DNA of 64,000 nt from Collinsella sp. GTDB lineage: Bacteria; Actinomycetota; Coriobacteriia; Coriobacteriales; Coriobacteriaceae. Location: contig JAGZUC010000007.1 of assembly GCA_018380195.1 (NCBI GenBank), positions 1 to 64,000 on the forward strand, given 5' to 3'. The stretch's first letter is position 1; the number at the start of each line of letters is the position of its first letter. Position numbers and translations under genes: made by a program. Shown piece by piece: positions 31,935 to 40,585 of the stretch. A model generated the notes under the pieces. It ran no database searches. It was not told where the DNA came from and worked only from the letters and a program-made list of their open reading frames with translations.

Positions 31935-34502
31935 ATGGAATTTTATGCAAGCTGCCCCGAGGGCTTTGAGTCCGCACTCGCCGACGAGCTTAAACGGCTC
32001 GGGCTTTCGCATGTCCGCCGCCTGAAGGGCCGCGCCACGTTTGAGGGCGAGCTTGAGCAGGGCTACCGCGCGTGCCTGTGGTCGCGCCTGGCCAGCCGCG
32101 TATTCGTGGTACTCGGGCGCTTTGAGGCGCAGGATGCCGACGAGCTGTATGACGGCGTTTACGACATCGCCTGGGAAAGCATCGTCCGTCCAGGCTCCAC
32201 CATCGCCATCACCGCCCGCGGCGTGACCGAGCAGCTGCGCAACACGCGCTTCTCCGCCCTGCGTGCCAAGGACGCGCTGTGCGACCGCCTTGCCGAGGCC
32301 ACTGGCCGTCGCGCCGACGTCGATGCCGCCGATCCCGACGTCCACCTACTGCTTTCGCTGCGCCAGCGCCGTGCGAGCATCAGCCTGGACCTTTCGGGCG
32401 ATCCGCTGTTCAAGCGCCTGCCGCCCGCCGCGACTCGCGCTGGCGAGGGCGCGCACGTGCTACGCCCCGACTACGCCGCACTGGTGTTGGCGCAGGTCGG
32501 CTGGACCGCGCTGTGCGAGCGCGAGCTGACGGCCGACGATTACGAGAACGAGGCCCTGCCCACGCTAATCGATGCCTCGTGCGCCGGCGGCGGCCTGTTG
32601 CTGGAAGCCGTGAACATTCTGACCGACCGCGCCCCGGGCGCCGCACGCGAGCGCTGGGGCTTTGAGGGCTGGCAGCTACACGACGCCGCTCTGTGGGAGC
32701 AGCTGCTTGCCGAGGCGCGCGAGCGCGAGGCGGCAGCGCGCGAGCGCCAGGCGCGCATCGTGGCCATGGACATTGACCCCACCGCCCGCAAGACCGCCGA
32801 GCGCATGGTTAAGTGTGCCGGCTACAAGCGCTTTGTCGATTTTTGCGCCGCCAAGTCCGCCACCGTGCTGGACCACGCAGGTGCCGTTGCCGGTGCCGCC
32901 CTGGTCGCGGACACGACCGAGACCCCGCTTTCGCTCATGCACGACGCCATGACGCTGATCGGCGAACTGCGCCGCGCGCCTGAGCTCACCGCCGCGCCGG
33001 TCGCCGCGCTCACCCGCGACGGATTGCTGGCCCGCGCGCTCCACGCCGAGCCCGAGCACTCGATCGCCGTCATGCCCAATAACGAGGAGGCGGCTCTTGA
33101 GGTTTGGCCCTCGCTCGACCACGCCGCCGCAGCATTCGAAGCTGCGACCAGTGCGGATGTCGAGGCCGAGGTTGCGGATGCCAACGAAGTCAACGATGAA
33201 GCCGCCGCTTCCGCCATGCCCGCGCCTGCCGCCATGCTCGACTTGGGCGACGGCAAGCCGCTGCCCGTGCTCATCCCGGAGTCCGAGCAGTTCGCCAATC
33301 GCCTGCGCAAGAATGCCCGTCTGCGCCGCAAGTGGGCCAAGCGCGAGGGCGTGAGCTGCTACCGCGTCTACGATGCCGACCTGCCCGACTACTCCGCCGC
33401 CATCGACCTGTACGAGGGCTGCCCGCAGACGCCGGGGCGTTGGCTCGTCATCGCCGAATACGCCGCACCCAAGACCATCGATCCCGCGCTAGCCCAGGCC
33501 CGCATGCTCGACATCTTGGCTATCGCGCCGCGTATCCTAGATGTTCCGGCCGAGCATGTGCACGCCAAGGCCCGCATGCGTTCGCGCGGCGGCTCGCAGT
33601 ACGGTAAGCAGGGCGCCGGCAAGGGCGGCTCGGGCGAGCGCGCCAACATCGCGCGCCGTCGCCTGCCGCTCATCGAAGAGGGCGAACTCACCTTTGCCGT
33701 CAACTTTGATGACTACCTGGATGTGGGCATCTTCTTGGATCACCGTGTCACCCGCAACCTGGTGCGCGAGCACGCCAAACAGGCGCACCGCTTCCTCAAC
33801 CTGTTCGCCTACACCGGTACCGCCACCTGCTATGCGGCAGACGGCGGCGTCGAGGAAACTGTGACGGTCGACCTTTCCAACACCTACCTGGACTGGGCCG
33901 AGCGCAACATGCGCCAGAACGGCTTTGTGGGTCCGCAGCATCACTTTGTGCGCGACGACGTGCTTGCCTGGATTCGCGACCAGCGCCAGACGCGCAACCG
34001 CTGGGACCTGATCTTTGTCGACCCGCCCACGTTTTCGAACTCGTCCAAGATGGGCCGCCGCACCTGGGATGTCCAGCGCGACCATGTTGAACTTTTGGCC
34101 GGTGTATCGCGCCTGCTCGCGCAGGGCGGCCATGCCATCTTTAGCTGCAACCTGCGCGGCTTCCGTCCCGAGACGCGCAAGCTCGCACGCACGGGCGTGG
34201 TATTGGAGGACATTACGGCGCGGACCATCCCCGAGGATTTCGCGCGCAACCAGAAGGTGCACCATTGCTATATCGTGCGCCGCCTGCCCATCGAGGACGC
34301 CATGGCCGAGGTCGGCTTTAGTGCCGAGGAGATTGCAGAGCGAACCGAGGAGCTGCGCAACCCCGAGGCCCGCAAGTCTCGTGCGGCAGTACCCGCGCAC
34401 GCGCAGGCCAGCAACGGCAAGTCCAACCTTGCCGGCAAACCCTCCCCCGCCGGCAAGCCCAAAAAGAAGAAGTTCTACGCCAGCAAGCCCAAGGGCAAAT
34501 AA
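31935..34502 (+). CDS. rlmKL: RlmKL-like 23S rRNA methyltransferase with degenerate first half
   Basis: The 855-residue protein has a THUMP region, an RlmL-like methyltransferase domain (with DASCAGGGLLLEAV in place of the usual SAM loop) and an intact RlmK-like domain at the C-terminus. The intact domain has LNLFAYTGTATCYA, DLSNTYLDWAERN and catalytic VDPPTFSNSS. In E. coli the two halves make m2G2445 and m7G2069. Here I cannot find the NPPY motif the first half needs; an Ala/Glu-rich stretch occupies the place. A Lys-rich tail (KPKKKKFYASKPKGK) ends the protein. The start at 31935 is the only one matching the family. Confidence 0.85.
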   Translation: MEFYASCPEGFESALADELKRLGLSHVRRLKGRATFEGELEQGYRACLWSRLASRVFVVLGRFEAQDADELYDGVYDIAWESIVRPGSTIAITARGVTEQLRNTRFSALRAKDALCDRLAEATGRRADVDAADPDVHLLLSLRQRRASISLDLSGDPLFKRLPPAATRAGEGAHVLRPDYAALVLAQVGWTALCERELTADDYENEALPTLIDASCAGGGLLLEAVNILTDRAPGAARERWGFEGWQLHDAALWEQLLAEAREREAAARERQARIVAMDIDPTARKTAERMVKCAGYKRFVDFCAAKSATVLDHAGAVAGAALVADTTETPLSLMHDAMTLIGELRRAPELTAAPVAALTRDGLLARALHAEPEHSIAVMPNNEEAALEVWPSLDHAAAAFEAATSADVEAEVADANEVNDEAAASAMPAPAAMLDLGDGKPLPVLIPESEQFANRLRKNARLRRKWAKREGVSCYRVYDADLPDYSAAIDLYEGCPQTPGRWLVIAEYAAPKTIDPALAQARMLDILAIAPRILDVPAEHVHAKARMRSRGGSQYGKQGAGKGGSGERANIARRRLPLIEEGELTFAVNFDDYLDVGIFLDHRVTRNLVREHAKQAHRFLNLFAYTGTATCYAADGGVEETVTVDLSNTYLDWAERNMRQNGFVGPQHHFVRDDVLAWIRDQRQTRNRWDLIFVDPPTFSNSSKMGRRTWDVQRDHVELLAGVSRLLAQGGHAIFSCNLRGFRPETRKLARTGVVLEDITARTIPEDFARNQKVHHCYIVRRLPIEDAMAEVGFSAEEIAERTEELRNPEARKSRAAVPAHAQASNGKSNLAGKPSPAGKPKKKKFYASKPKGK

Positions 34503-34507
34503 ACAAA

Positions 34508-34573
34508 GTTGCGGTGGAATAGTTCCTAAAATGCCTGGTAAAGGCACAAACAGGAACTATTTCACCGCAACTC
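34508..34573. repeat. GCGGTGGAATA hairpin, copy 1
   Basis: Perfect 21-bp arms (34508-34528 and 34553-34573) enclose a 24-nt loop containing TAAAGGCA. It lies between the convergent rlmKL-like and kdpE-like genes. A second copy is at 57880-57942, with partly different arms that still pair. Confidence 0.88.
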
Positions 34574-34596
34574 ATATTGGGATGGTGGCCGGCGAT

Positions 34597-35310
34597 CTAG
34601 CCTTGGGTGACCAGTCGGTAACCGATACCCACATGCGTTTGGATATAGCGCGGATGCGCGGGGTCGGACTCGATCTTCTTGCGCAACGTGCCCATAAAGA
34701 CACGCAGGCTCGCCAGGTCGCTCTTAGTTGCCGTGCCCCAAATCTCGTGGAGGATAAACTGGTGCGTCAGTACCTTGTCGGCGTTGTGTGCCAGCAGGCA
34801 CAGGAGCTTATACTCGATCGGCGTCAGATGCAGCTCCTCGCCATCCATCGTGGCGACGCCTGCATCAAAATCGATATGCAGCTCACCGGTATCGAACGAG
34901 CCCTCGGAGGCAACGCCGCCCGTCTGCGCATACGACAGACGCCTGAGCGTCGTGCGAATGCGCGCGAGCAGCTCCTCGACCGAAAACGGCTTGGTCAGGT
35001 AGTCGTCGGCGCCGGCATCGAGCGCGCGGATCTTGTCCGCATCCTCGCTGCGCGCCGAGACCACAATGATCGGCATGCCCGACCATGTGCGCACCGACTC
35101 CACCACCTTGACACCGTCCATATCGGGCAGGCCCAAATCGAGCAGCACGATGCTCGGCGTCTGCGATGAGGCGGCGGCGATGGCGGCATGGGCGGTCTCC
35201 ACGGCCATATGACGCAAGCCGTGTGCCTCGAGCGCGGCAACGATTAAGTTGCGAACGGCGGGGTCGTCCTCAACGACCAAGATGAGCGGTTTTACGGCAG
35301 AGTTCGGCAC
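34597..35310 (-). CDS. kdpE: KdpE-like response regulator (OmpR family)
   Basis: The 237-residue protein has a receiver domain with the acidic pair VEDD near residue 14, the phospho-acceptor in LLDLGLPDMDG near 54 and lysine in LTKPF near 103. A winged-helix DNA-binding domain follows (LTPIEYKLLCLLAHNADKV, GYRLV). I chose GTG 35310 because AAGGAG precedes it and it starts just after the kinase stop codon. Its partner is the kinase upstream. The likely target is the kup operon itself. Confidence 0.87.
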   Translation of the reverse strand: MPNSAVKPLILVVEDDPAVRNLIVAALEAHGLRHMAVETAHAAIAAASSQTPSIVLLDLGLPDMDGVKVVESVRTWSGMPIIVVSARSEDADKIRALDAGADDYLTKPFSVEELLARIRTTLRRLSYAQTGGVASEGSFDTGELHIDFDAGVATMDGEELHLTPIEYKLLCLLAHNADKVLTHQFILHEIWGTATKSDLASLRVFMGTLRKKIESDPAHPRYIQTHVGIGYRLVTQG

Positions 35311-35314
35311 GGCG

Positions 35315-36940
35315 CTACTCCTTATCAAACGAAACATCGGCGACGGGAAGCTCAATCGTAAAGACCGAGCCGTGCGGGTCCGCCGCGGCAACCTCTATGC
35401 TACCGCCATGCGCCAACGCAATGGAGCGGCAGAGCGAAAGACCCAGGCCCACACTACGATGGCTGTCGGCAAGACCGTGGTTGGCGGTGTAGAACGACTC
35501 AAAGATCCGCTCGCGATCCTCGGGCGCAATGCCCGGGCCATCATCGGCCACCGAGCACGTCACGTGCCCATCGTCGACGCCAATCGAAATCACGATATGC
35601 GAGCCTGCGGGCGTATAGGTGATGGCATTGTTCACCAGGTTCACCACGAGCTGCACCATCAGGCGCGCGTCGACGTTGACGAGCGCCGGCTCATCGCACG
35701 CCACCACTTTAAGGTCATGCTCGCGCACGGCCGGATTTACGTGGCGCAGCGCCTCCTCGACGATATCGTCCATGAGCTCGAGCGTGGTCGACAGGCGCAT
35801 ACCGCCGCCCTCGAGCTTGGTGATGGCGAGCAGGTTCTCGACGGTGGCGTTGAGCCATTGCGCATCCGAGCGAATGGATAGGAGCAAGCCGCGGCGCGTC
35901 TGGGCGTCGAGCACGGCCGTGCCGGTCGAGCCCTGGTCGAGCAGCACGTCGGCATTGCCCGAAATACTGGTAAGCGGCGTGCGCAGATCGTGCGAGATGG
36001 AGCGCAGCAGGTTGGCGCGCAGCTGCTCGTTTTTGGCGAGCACCGCCGCCTCCTCGCGGGCCTCCATGGCGCGGGCGCGGTCGAGCGCCAGCTCGCCTTC
36101 GCTCACGATGGCGTCGGCAAGTGTCCGCTCCTCGTGCGTCAGCACGTCGGGCTCGGCAACGATGGCCAGCACGCCCACCACCGAGGCGGGGTCGCCCGAG
36201 CGCACGAAGCCGTCGCCTGTGCGAACCGTCAGGAAGATACCATAAAACGCCGAGCCGCCATAGGTGGCATCGAGCGGCGTACCCACATAGGCGGACGCCG
36301 AGAGTCGCGGCGGCATCTGCGGCGCCAGTTCGTGCACCGGTGCCGCATCGCCCACAGCCGTGTACGTCGCACGCGGCAGCAGGTCATCGCCCTCGGCGTC
36401 GGCGCTGTACCATACGACCGGACAGCCCGAAAGACGCGCCAGCTGCGTTGCCATGGCGTGAACGATCTGCTGCTGGTCGGCACACCGCTGTAGTATGCGG
36501 TTAGTCTCGAGCACCATATGCGTGCGACGGTCGCTGGCGGCAGCCTGCGCCAAGGCACGGCGCAGGGCCAACGCAATCGAGCTCGACACAAGCGAGACCA
36601 CGAACATGATGAAGAACATGCCGGGATAGACGCGGTCGATAAGCGACAGCGAGTAGCGCGGGTCGATAAACAAGAAGTTGTAGAGCGCCACGGCGGCAGC
36701 CGAGCTCAGCAAGCAATACAGGCGACTCCAGGTAAAGAATGCGCACAGCTGAACGGCGAACACATAGACGATCATGATGCTCGGCGCGAGACCCGGATGG
36801 TCGAGCAGCGCGCCCACAATCGTCGCCGCGACCAGCAGTCCCACCGATACGCAGGCGTCATACAGAGGAGTGCGGCGCGTCAGCGTTGTGCGCCGCCACC
36901 AAAAGCTATCGGCAATATCGCCGTCCGTACGGACGTCCAT
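35315..36940 (-). CDS. kdpD: KdpD-like sensor histidine kinase lacking the N-terminal KdpD domain
   Basis: The 541-residue protein begins directly with a four-helix DUF4118 membrane domain (FLFIDPRYSLSLIDR is diagnostic). A GAF-like domain, HisKA with the phosphohistidine in ISHDLRTPLTSI and an ATPase domain (NLVNNAITYTP, DDGPGIAPEDRERIFE, GLGLSLCR) follow. Full-length KdpD is ~890 residues with an N-terminal nucleotide-binding/Usp region, which is absent here. It should sense potassium or turgor. It is co-directional with kup, from which it is separated by the small membrane protein gene. Confidence 0.87.
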   Translation of the reverse strand: MDVRTDGDIADSFWWRRTTLTRRTPLYDACVSVGLLVAATIVGALLDHPGLAPSIMIVYVFAVQLCAFFTWSRLYCLLSSAAAVALYNFLFIDPRYSLSLIDRVYPGMFFIMFVVSLVSSSIALALRRALAQAAASDRRTHMVLETNRILQRCADQQQIVHAMATQLARLSGCPVVWYSADAEGDDLLPRATYTAVGDAAPVHELAPQMPPRLSASAYVGTPLDATYGGSAFYGIFLTVRTGDGFVRSGDPASVVGVLAIVAEPDVLTHEERTLADAIVSEGELALDRARAMEAREEAAVLAKNEQLRANLLRSISHDLRTPLTSISGNADVLLDQGSTGTAVLDAQTRRGLLLSIRSDAQWLNATVENLLAITKLEGGGMRLSTTLELMDDIVEEALRHVNPAVREHDLKVVACDEPALVNVDARLMVQLVVNLVNNAITYTPAGSHIVISIGVDDGHVTCSVADDGPGIAPEDRERIFESFYTANHGLADSHRSVGLGLSLCRSIALAHGGSIEVAAADPHGSVFTIELPVADVSFDKE

Positions 36941-36965
36941 CAGCGCCCCGCCCCTCTCTCAAAAA

Positions 36966-37022
36966 CAAAAACCACCACAAAGGGGACAGGCACCTTTGTG
37001 GTGGTTTCCCTTGTGGTGGTTC
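36966..37022. repeat. AACCACCACAAAGG palindrome
   Basis: AAACCACCACAAAGG and CCTTTGTGGTGGTTT form a stem around GGGACAGGCA-like sequence, and a further CCCTTGTGGTGGTT follows. It lies between the small membrane gene and the kinase start, inside the apparent operon. Confidence 0.75.
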
Positions 37023-37053
37023 TAAGTGTAAAGCCTTCTACGACCGGCAGCCG

Positions 37054-37278
37054 CTAGACAAACAGCACGTGCGCGAGCAGTGCGCACATGCACACCGCTC
37101 CAAATACCAGTGCCACGATCGAAATCACGCGATCGGCCATGTCCATGTTGGCACGATTCGTAAAGAACCGATCTTCGGCGGCATCGACGCGCGCCTCACG
37201 CACCATTTCGACCACCGCCTCGCGGCCATCGAGCGCCTTTGCATCCATGTTTGCCTCCCCGGCCTCATGCTTATCCAT
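37054..37278 (-). CDS. Small single-pass membrane protein between kup and kdpD-like genes
   Basis: The 74-residue protein has a charged N-terminal half (EAVVEMVREARVDAAEDRFF) and one C-terminal membrane helix (VISIVALVFGAVCMCALLAH). The ATG at 37278 has a GGAG about 11 bases upstream. It lies 30 bases after kup in the same direction. Its position between a K+ transporter and its probable sensor suggests an accessory or regulatory role similar in spirit to KdpF, but no homology to KdpF is evident. Confidence 0.65.
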   Translation of the reverse strand: MDKHEAGEANMDAKALDGREAVVEMVREARVDAAEDRFFTNRANMDMADRVISIVALVFGAVCMCALLAHVLFV

Positions 37279-37308
37279 CAAAAACTAACTCCGCGTAGCC
37301 GCCGACGT

Positions 37309-39336
37309 CTACGGACGCTCGTTGGGAGCCAGGCGCTGCATCTTATTCACGGCCTTAAACTTGGTGAACAGCGGCACGTACTCAAAGCTCACGTTGGAGT
37401 TCTCCAGGCCGTACCAACGCGCGGGCGTGCCGGCGGCGCGGCGGATGATGTACTTGAGCGTGATGGCCGTACGCTCGCTGGGCTCCACATCGCTTTCGGG
37501 CGCCAGAAGCTTACGGATCAGGACGAACTTGAACGTGCCGATGTTACCCGGATCCTTGTAGACCGAGTAGTCATGCGTCTGCGGCGGCAGCTCGCCGGTG
37601 GCAGCCAGGTCCTGAACAACCTGACGCAGGTAGGCATTGACGCGCTGGTTGATCTTGTAGCCCAGGTACAGATGCACGCGGAACACGTAGTCGGTGCCGA
37701 ACGTCTCGACCGAATAGGCAAAGGTATGCGGTTCGTCCATGGTCTCGACGTTCACAAACCACCAGGCGTGGGCACGCTTGGGATGCTTGTCCAAGATCGA
37801 GTAGACAATATCGCGGTCGATGTAGTCGGTATGGGTGTCCTTGGTCAGGTACACGACGTTGTCGCTCATGCGCTCGTAACGGTCGTCGTCGCGCAGGCGC
37901 TTGAGCTGCGGCAGATAGCTGCGCAGCGGCAGCAGCGTAAACTGGCGCTGCTCGACCGCCGTGCCGTTGTACCAGCACACCATAATGCCCATGATGAGTG
38001 CAGCCATGAGGATGGTGAAGTAGCCGCCGTGGAAGAACTTGGTGAGCGAGCTCACGAAGAAGAAGCCTTCGAGCAAAAGGAAGAAGGCCGCGAAGATCCA
38101 CGGAGCAACCTTGAGCTTGCGCTCCTCGTGCAGGTAGAAGAAGAGCAGCAGCGTGGTGCACATCATGGTCAGGGTAATGGCAAGGCCGTAGGCGGCTTCC
38201 ATATGCGCCGAGTTCTGGAACAGCAGCACCACGATGACGCAGCCCACGAGCATGACGTTGTTGACCATGGGGATGTAGAGCTGGCCCTTGGTCTCGGCAG
38301 GGTAGAAGACCTGCATGTGCGGCATAAGGTCCAGACGGCTGGCCTCGGACACCAGCGAGAATGCGCCGGTGATAAGCGCCTGCGAGGCGATGATGGCCGC
38401 AACGGTGGAAAGGCCTACGGCAAACGGGCGCAGGCCCGGGGCGAGCATCTGGTAGAACGGGTTGAGGTCGGCAATGCCCATGAGCTCGGGGTTGGCAGCG
38501 TTGTTCATAAGCCAAGCGCCCTGGCCCATATAGGAAAGCAGCAGGCAGCACTTAACGAACGGCCAGGTGGCGTAGATGTTGCCGCGGCCGACGTGGCCCA
38601 TGTCGGAGTAGAGCGCCTCGGCACCGGTGGTGGCAAGGAAGCAGCTGCCCAGAATCATGATACCCGCGTGGTTGTTGGGGCTCAGCAAAAAGGCGATGCC
38701 GCGCACCGGGTTGAGGCACAGCAGCACGGCGGGGTGCTGGAAGACAAAAAACAGACCCGTGCCGCCCAGGAACAGGAACCACAGCGTCATGATGGGGCCA
38801 AAGGCGTGACCGATCTTGGCCGTACCGATGCGTTGCACCAAAAAGAGCGCGATGATGATGGCGAGCGTAATGGCGACGACGCGGCCCTGGTCATCGCCCA
38901 GCACGGCATGGACCGCCGGGATGGTGCGCAGGCCCTCGATGGCCGTGGTAACGGTAACGGCCGGCGTCAGGATGCCGTCGGCGAGCAGCGCGGCGCCACC
39001 CAGCATGGCGGGGATGATAAGCCACTTGCCGCAGCGCTTGACCAGGCTGTACAAGGCAAAGATGCCGCCCTCACCATGGTTATCGGCACGCAGCGAGATG
39101 AGCACATACTTGATGGTGGTCAGCAGCGTGACCGTCCACACGACAAGGGAGAGCGCGCCGAGCACGAACTCCTCCGTCACGCTTCCGATGCCGCCGTTGC
39201 CGGCAACGAGCGCCTTGGTTACATACATAGGGCTGGTGCCGATATCGCCGTACACCACACCCAGCGTGACGAGCATCGCCGAGATGCTCACAGGAATCGC
39301 AGCGTGCGAGGCTGCCTCCTTGGCCTTCTGTTCCAT
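37309..39336 (-). CDS. kup: KUP-family potassium transporter
   Basis: The 675-residue protein has the family signature GVVYGDIGTSPMYV near residue 30 and twelve membrane segments. A cytoplasmic tail of ~180 residues starts around PQLKRLRDDDRYERMSDN. It takes up K+ with protons. The start at 39336 follows GGGAGGAAA; a longer ATG 6 codons upstream lacks a site. It heads a minus-strand set with a small membrane protein and a KdpD/KdpE-like pair, implying K+-dependent control. Confidence 0.93.
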   Translation of the reverse strand: MEQKAKEAASHAAIPVSISAMLVTLGVVYGDIGTSPMYVTKALVAGNGGIGSVTEEFVLGALSLVVWTVTLLTTIKYVLISLRADNHGEGGIFALYSLVKRCGKWLIIPAMLGGAALLADGILTPAVTVTTAIEGLRTIPAVHAVLGDDQGRVVAITLAIIIALFLVQRIGTAKIGHAFGPIMTLWFLFLGGTGLFFVFQHPAVLLCLNPVRGIAFLLSPNNHAGIMILGSCFLATTGAEALYSDMGHVGRGNIYATWPFVKCCLLLSYMGQGAWLMNNAANPELMGIADLNPFYQMLAPGLRPFAVGLSTVAAIIASQALITGAFSLVSEASRLDLMPHMQVFYPAETKGQLYIPMVNNVMLVGCVIVVLLFQNSAHMEAAYGLAITLTMMCTTLLLFFYLHEERKLKVAPWIFAAFFLLLEGFFFVSSLTKFFHGGYFTILMAALIMGIMVCWYNGTAVEQRQFTLLPLRSYLPQLKRLRDDDRYERMSDNVVYLTKDTHTDYIDRDIVYSILDKHPKRAHAWWFVNVETMDEPHTFAYSVETFGTDYVFRVHLYLGYKINQRVNAYLRQVVQDLAATGELPPQTHDYSVYKDPGNIGTFKFVLIRKLLAPESDVEPSERTAITLKYIIRRAAGTPARWYGLENSNVSFEYVPLFTKFKAVNKMQRLAPNERP

Positions 39337-39460
39337 AAGCCGGTTTCCTCCCAACTTTAATGTTCGAAGGAATTATAGGTAATCGGCCTATGTTTGAATG
39401 GCACTGTTTTCCCAGCTAGATAAACATTTATACGGCCTTTAGGCCACCGCGGCGATATGG

Positions 39461-39493
39461 AATGTGACAAAGGGACTGTCCCCTTGTCACATT
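39461..39493. repeat. GTGACAAAGGG palindrome, copy D
   Basis: AATGTGACAAAGGG-ACTGT-CCCCTTGTCACATT lies 2 bases beyond the nitroreductase stop codon. One stem mismatch is present relative to copy A. Confidence 0.88.
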
Positions 39494-39495
39494 CG

Positions 39496-40371
39496 TCATT
39501 TTCCGAGCCAATTTTTGAACCACCACTCCATGGAGCGGCTCATCTCGGCCATAAAGGGGCTCGTGTGCTTGCGGGTGTAGATATCCATGACGCGCTCCCC
39601 CACCTCGCGGGCATGCGGACGGAACATCGCGTCCATCTCGGCCACCTGCGCGTCCATGGTCGCGGCATCCGCGCGGCAGTAGCGCTCCTCGTGCACCAGG
39701 TTCACCACGGGATGCGCAATGGCCGGACGCTCCTTGCGAGGCGTGCCGACGATGAGCATCGACAGCGGCATGGTATAGGGCGGCAGGTCGAGCAGCTCGG
39801 CAACTTCCTCGGCATTCTCGACGATATCACCGATATAGCAGCTCCCCAGCCCCAGGGCCTCGGCGGCAACCACGGCGTTTTGCGCGGCGATCACGGCGTC
39901 CTGGGCCGCGATGGCAAAGTCGCCCAAACCCGGCGCACGGCGGGGCGCCTTGCCCGTGCGCTCGACGAACTCGGGCTCAAAGCAGCCCATGTGCTCAAAC
40001 AGATCGATCCACTTGGCATAATCGACCACAAACATGAGTGCCCAGGGCGCCTTGGCAATCATGGGCTGGTGGTCGCACAGGTCGGCCAGACGGTCCAGCG
40101 TAGCCTGCTCGCGAATACTCACGATGGAATACATCATCATGGCGCCCGCCGACGGTGCGCGACTCGCCGCATGCAAGATTGCCGCCCGCTGCTCGTCGGT
40201 CACCGCCACGGGGCGGTCGTCGTCATCACGCGCGAAGGCACGCGTGGACGAGCGGTGCTCCAAGATGTCCAGCACCGCGTTACCCGTAGTCTCGACCGGA
40301 TAACCGTTCGCATCCACGCCCGCAGCTCCGCCGCAGTACTCGGCGCCCGTCATACAAACCTGCTCGCCCAT
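39496..40371 (-). CDS. Nitroreductase-family flavoprotein
   Basis: The 291-residue protein has the FMN-binding HRSSTRAF motif near residue 40, ASRAPSAGAMMMYS near 70 and GLGSCYIGDIVEN near 175, all typical of NfsA/FRP-like nitroreductases. It would reduce nitro-, quinone- or flavin-type substrates using NAD(P)H. A C-terminal extension of ~70 residues after the core (YCRADAATMDAQVAEMD onward) ends WWFKNWLGK. It appears monocistronic. Confidence 0.85.
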   Translation of the reverse strand: MGEQVCMTGAEYCGGAAGVDANGYPVETTGNAVLDILEHRSSTRAFARDDDDRPVAVTDEQRAAILHAASRAPSAGAMMMYSIVSIREQATLDRLADLCDHQPMIAKAPWALMFVVDYAKWIDLFEHMGCFEPEFVERTGKAPRRAPGLGDFAIAAQDAVIAAQNAVVAAEALGLGSCYIGDIVENAEEVAELLDLPPYTMPLSMLIVGTPRKERPAIAHPVVNLVHEERYCRADAATMDAQVAEMDAMFRPHAREVGERVMDIYTRKHTSPFMAEMSRSMEWWFKNWLGK

Positions 40372-40585
40372 AGCTCTATCCTCGCCAATTCTTTAAGAAG
40401 CCTTTACGTTTCCGTGTAATTCCCGTCCATTATCGCGCAGGTCGCCACTACATTGCGCCACACCGCCGCACATGCGCGTTAATATGGCTGGTTGTTGTGC
40501 GCAGCCCGCAAATGCAGTGCATATTTAGGTAACAATCGGGTAAACCCCCGCTTTCGTAGGTTTTAAGTTTGTGAGGAGTCTCAGC

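Noticed and set aside
36940..37054. Terminator between the small membrane gene and the kdpD-like gene
   Set aside because: The hairpin there has no T-run on the minus strand and belongs to the intergenic palindrome class, so I do not split the operon on this basis.
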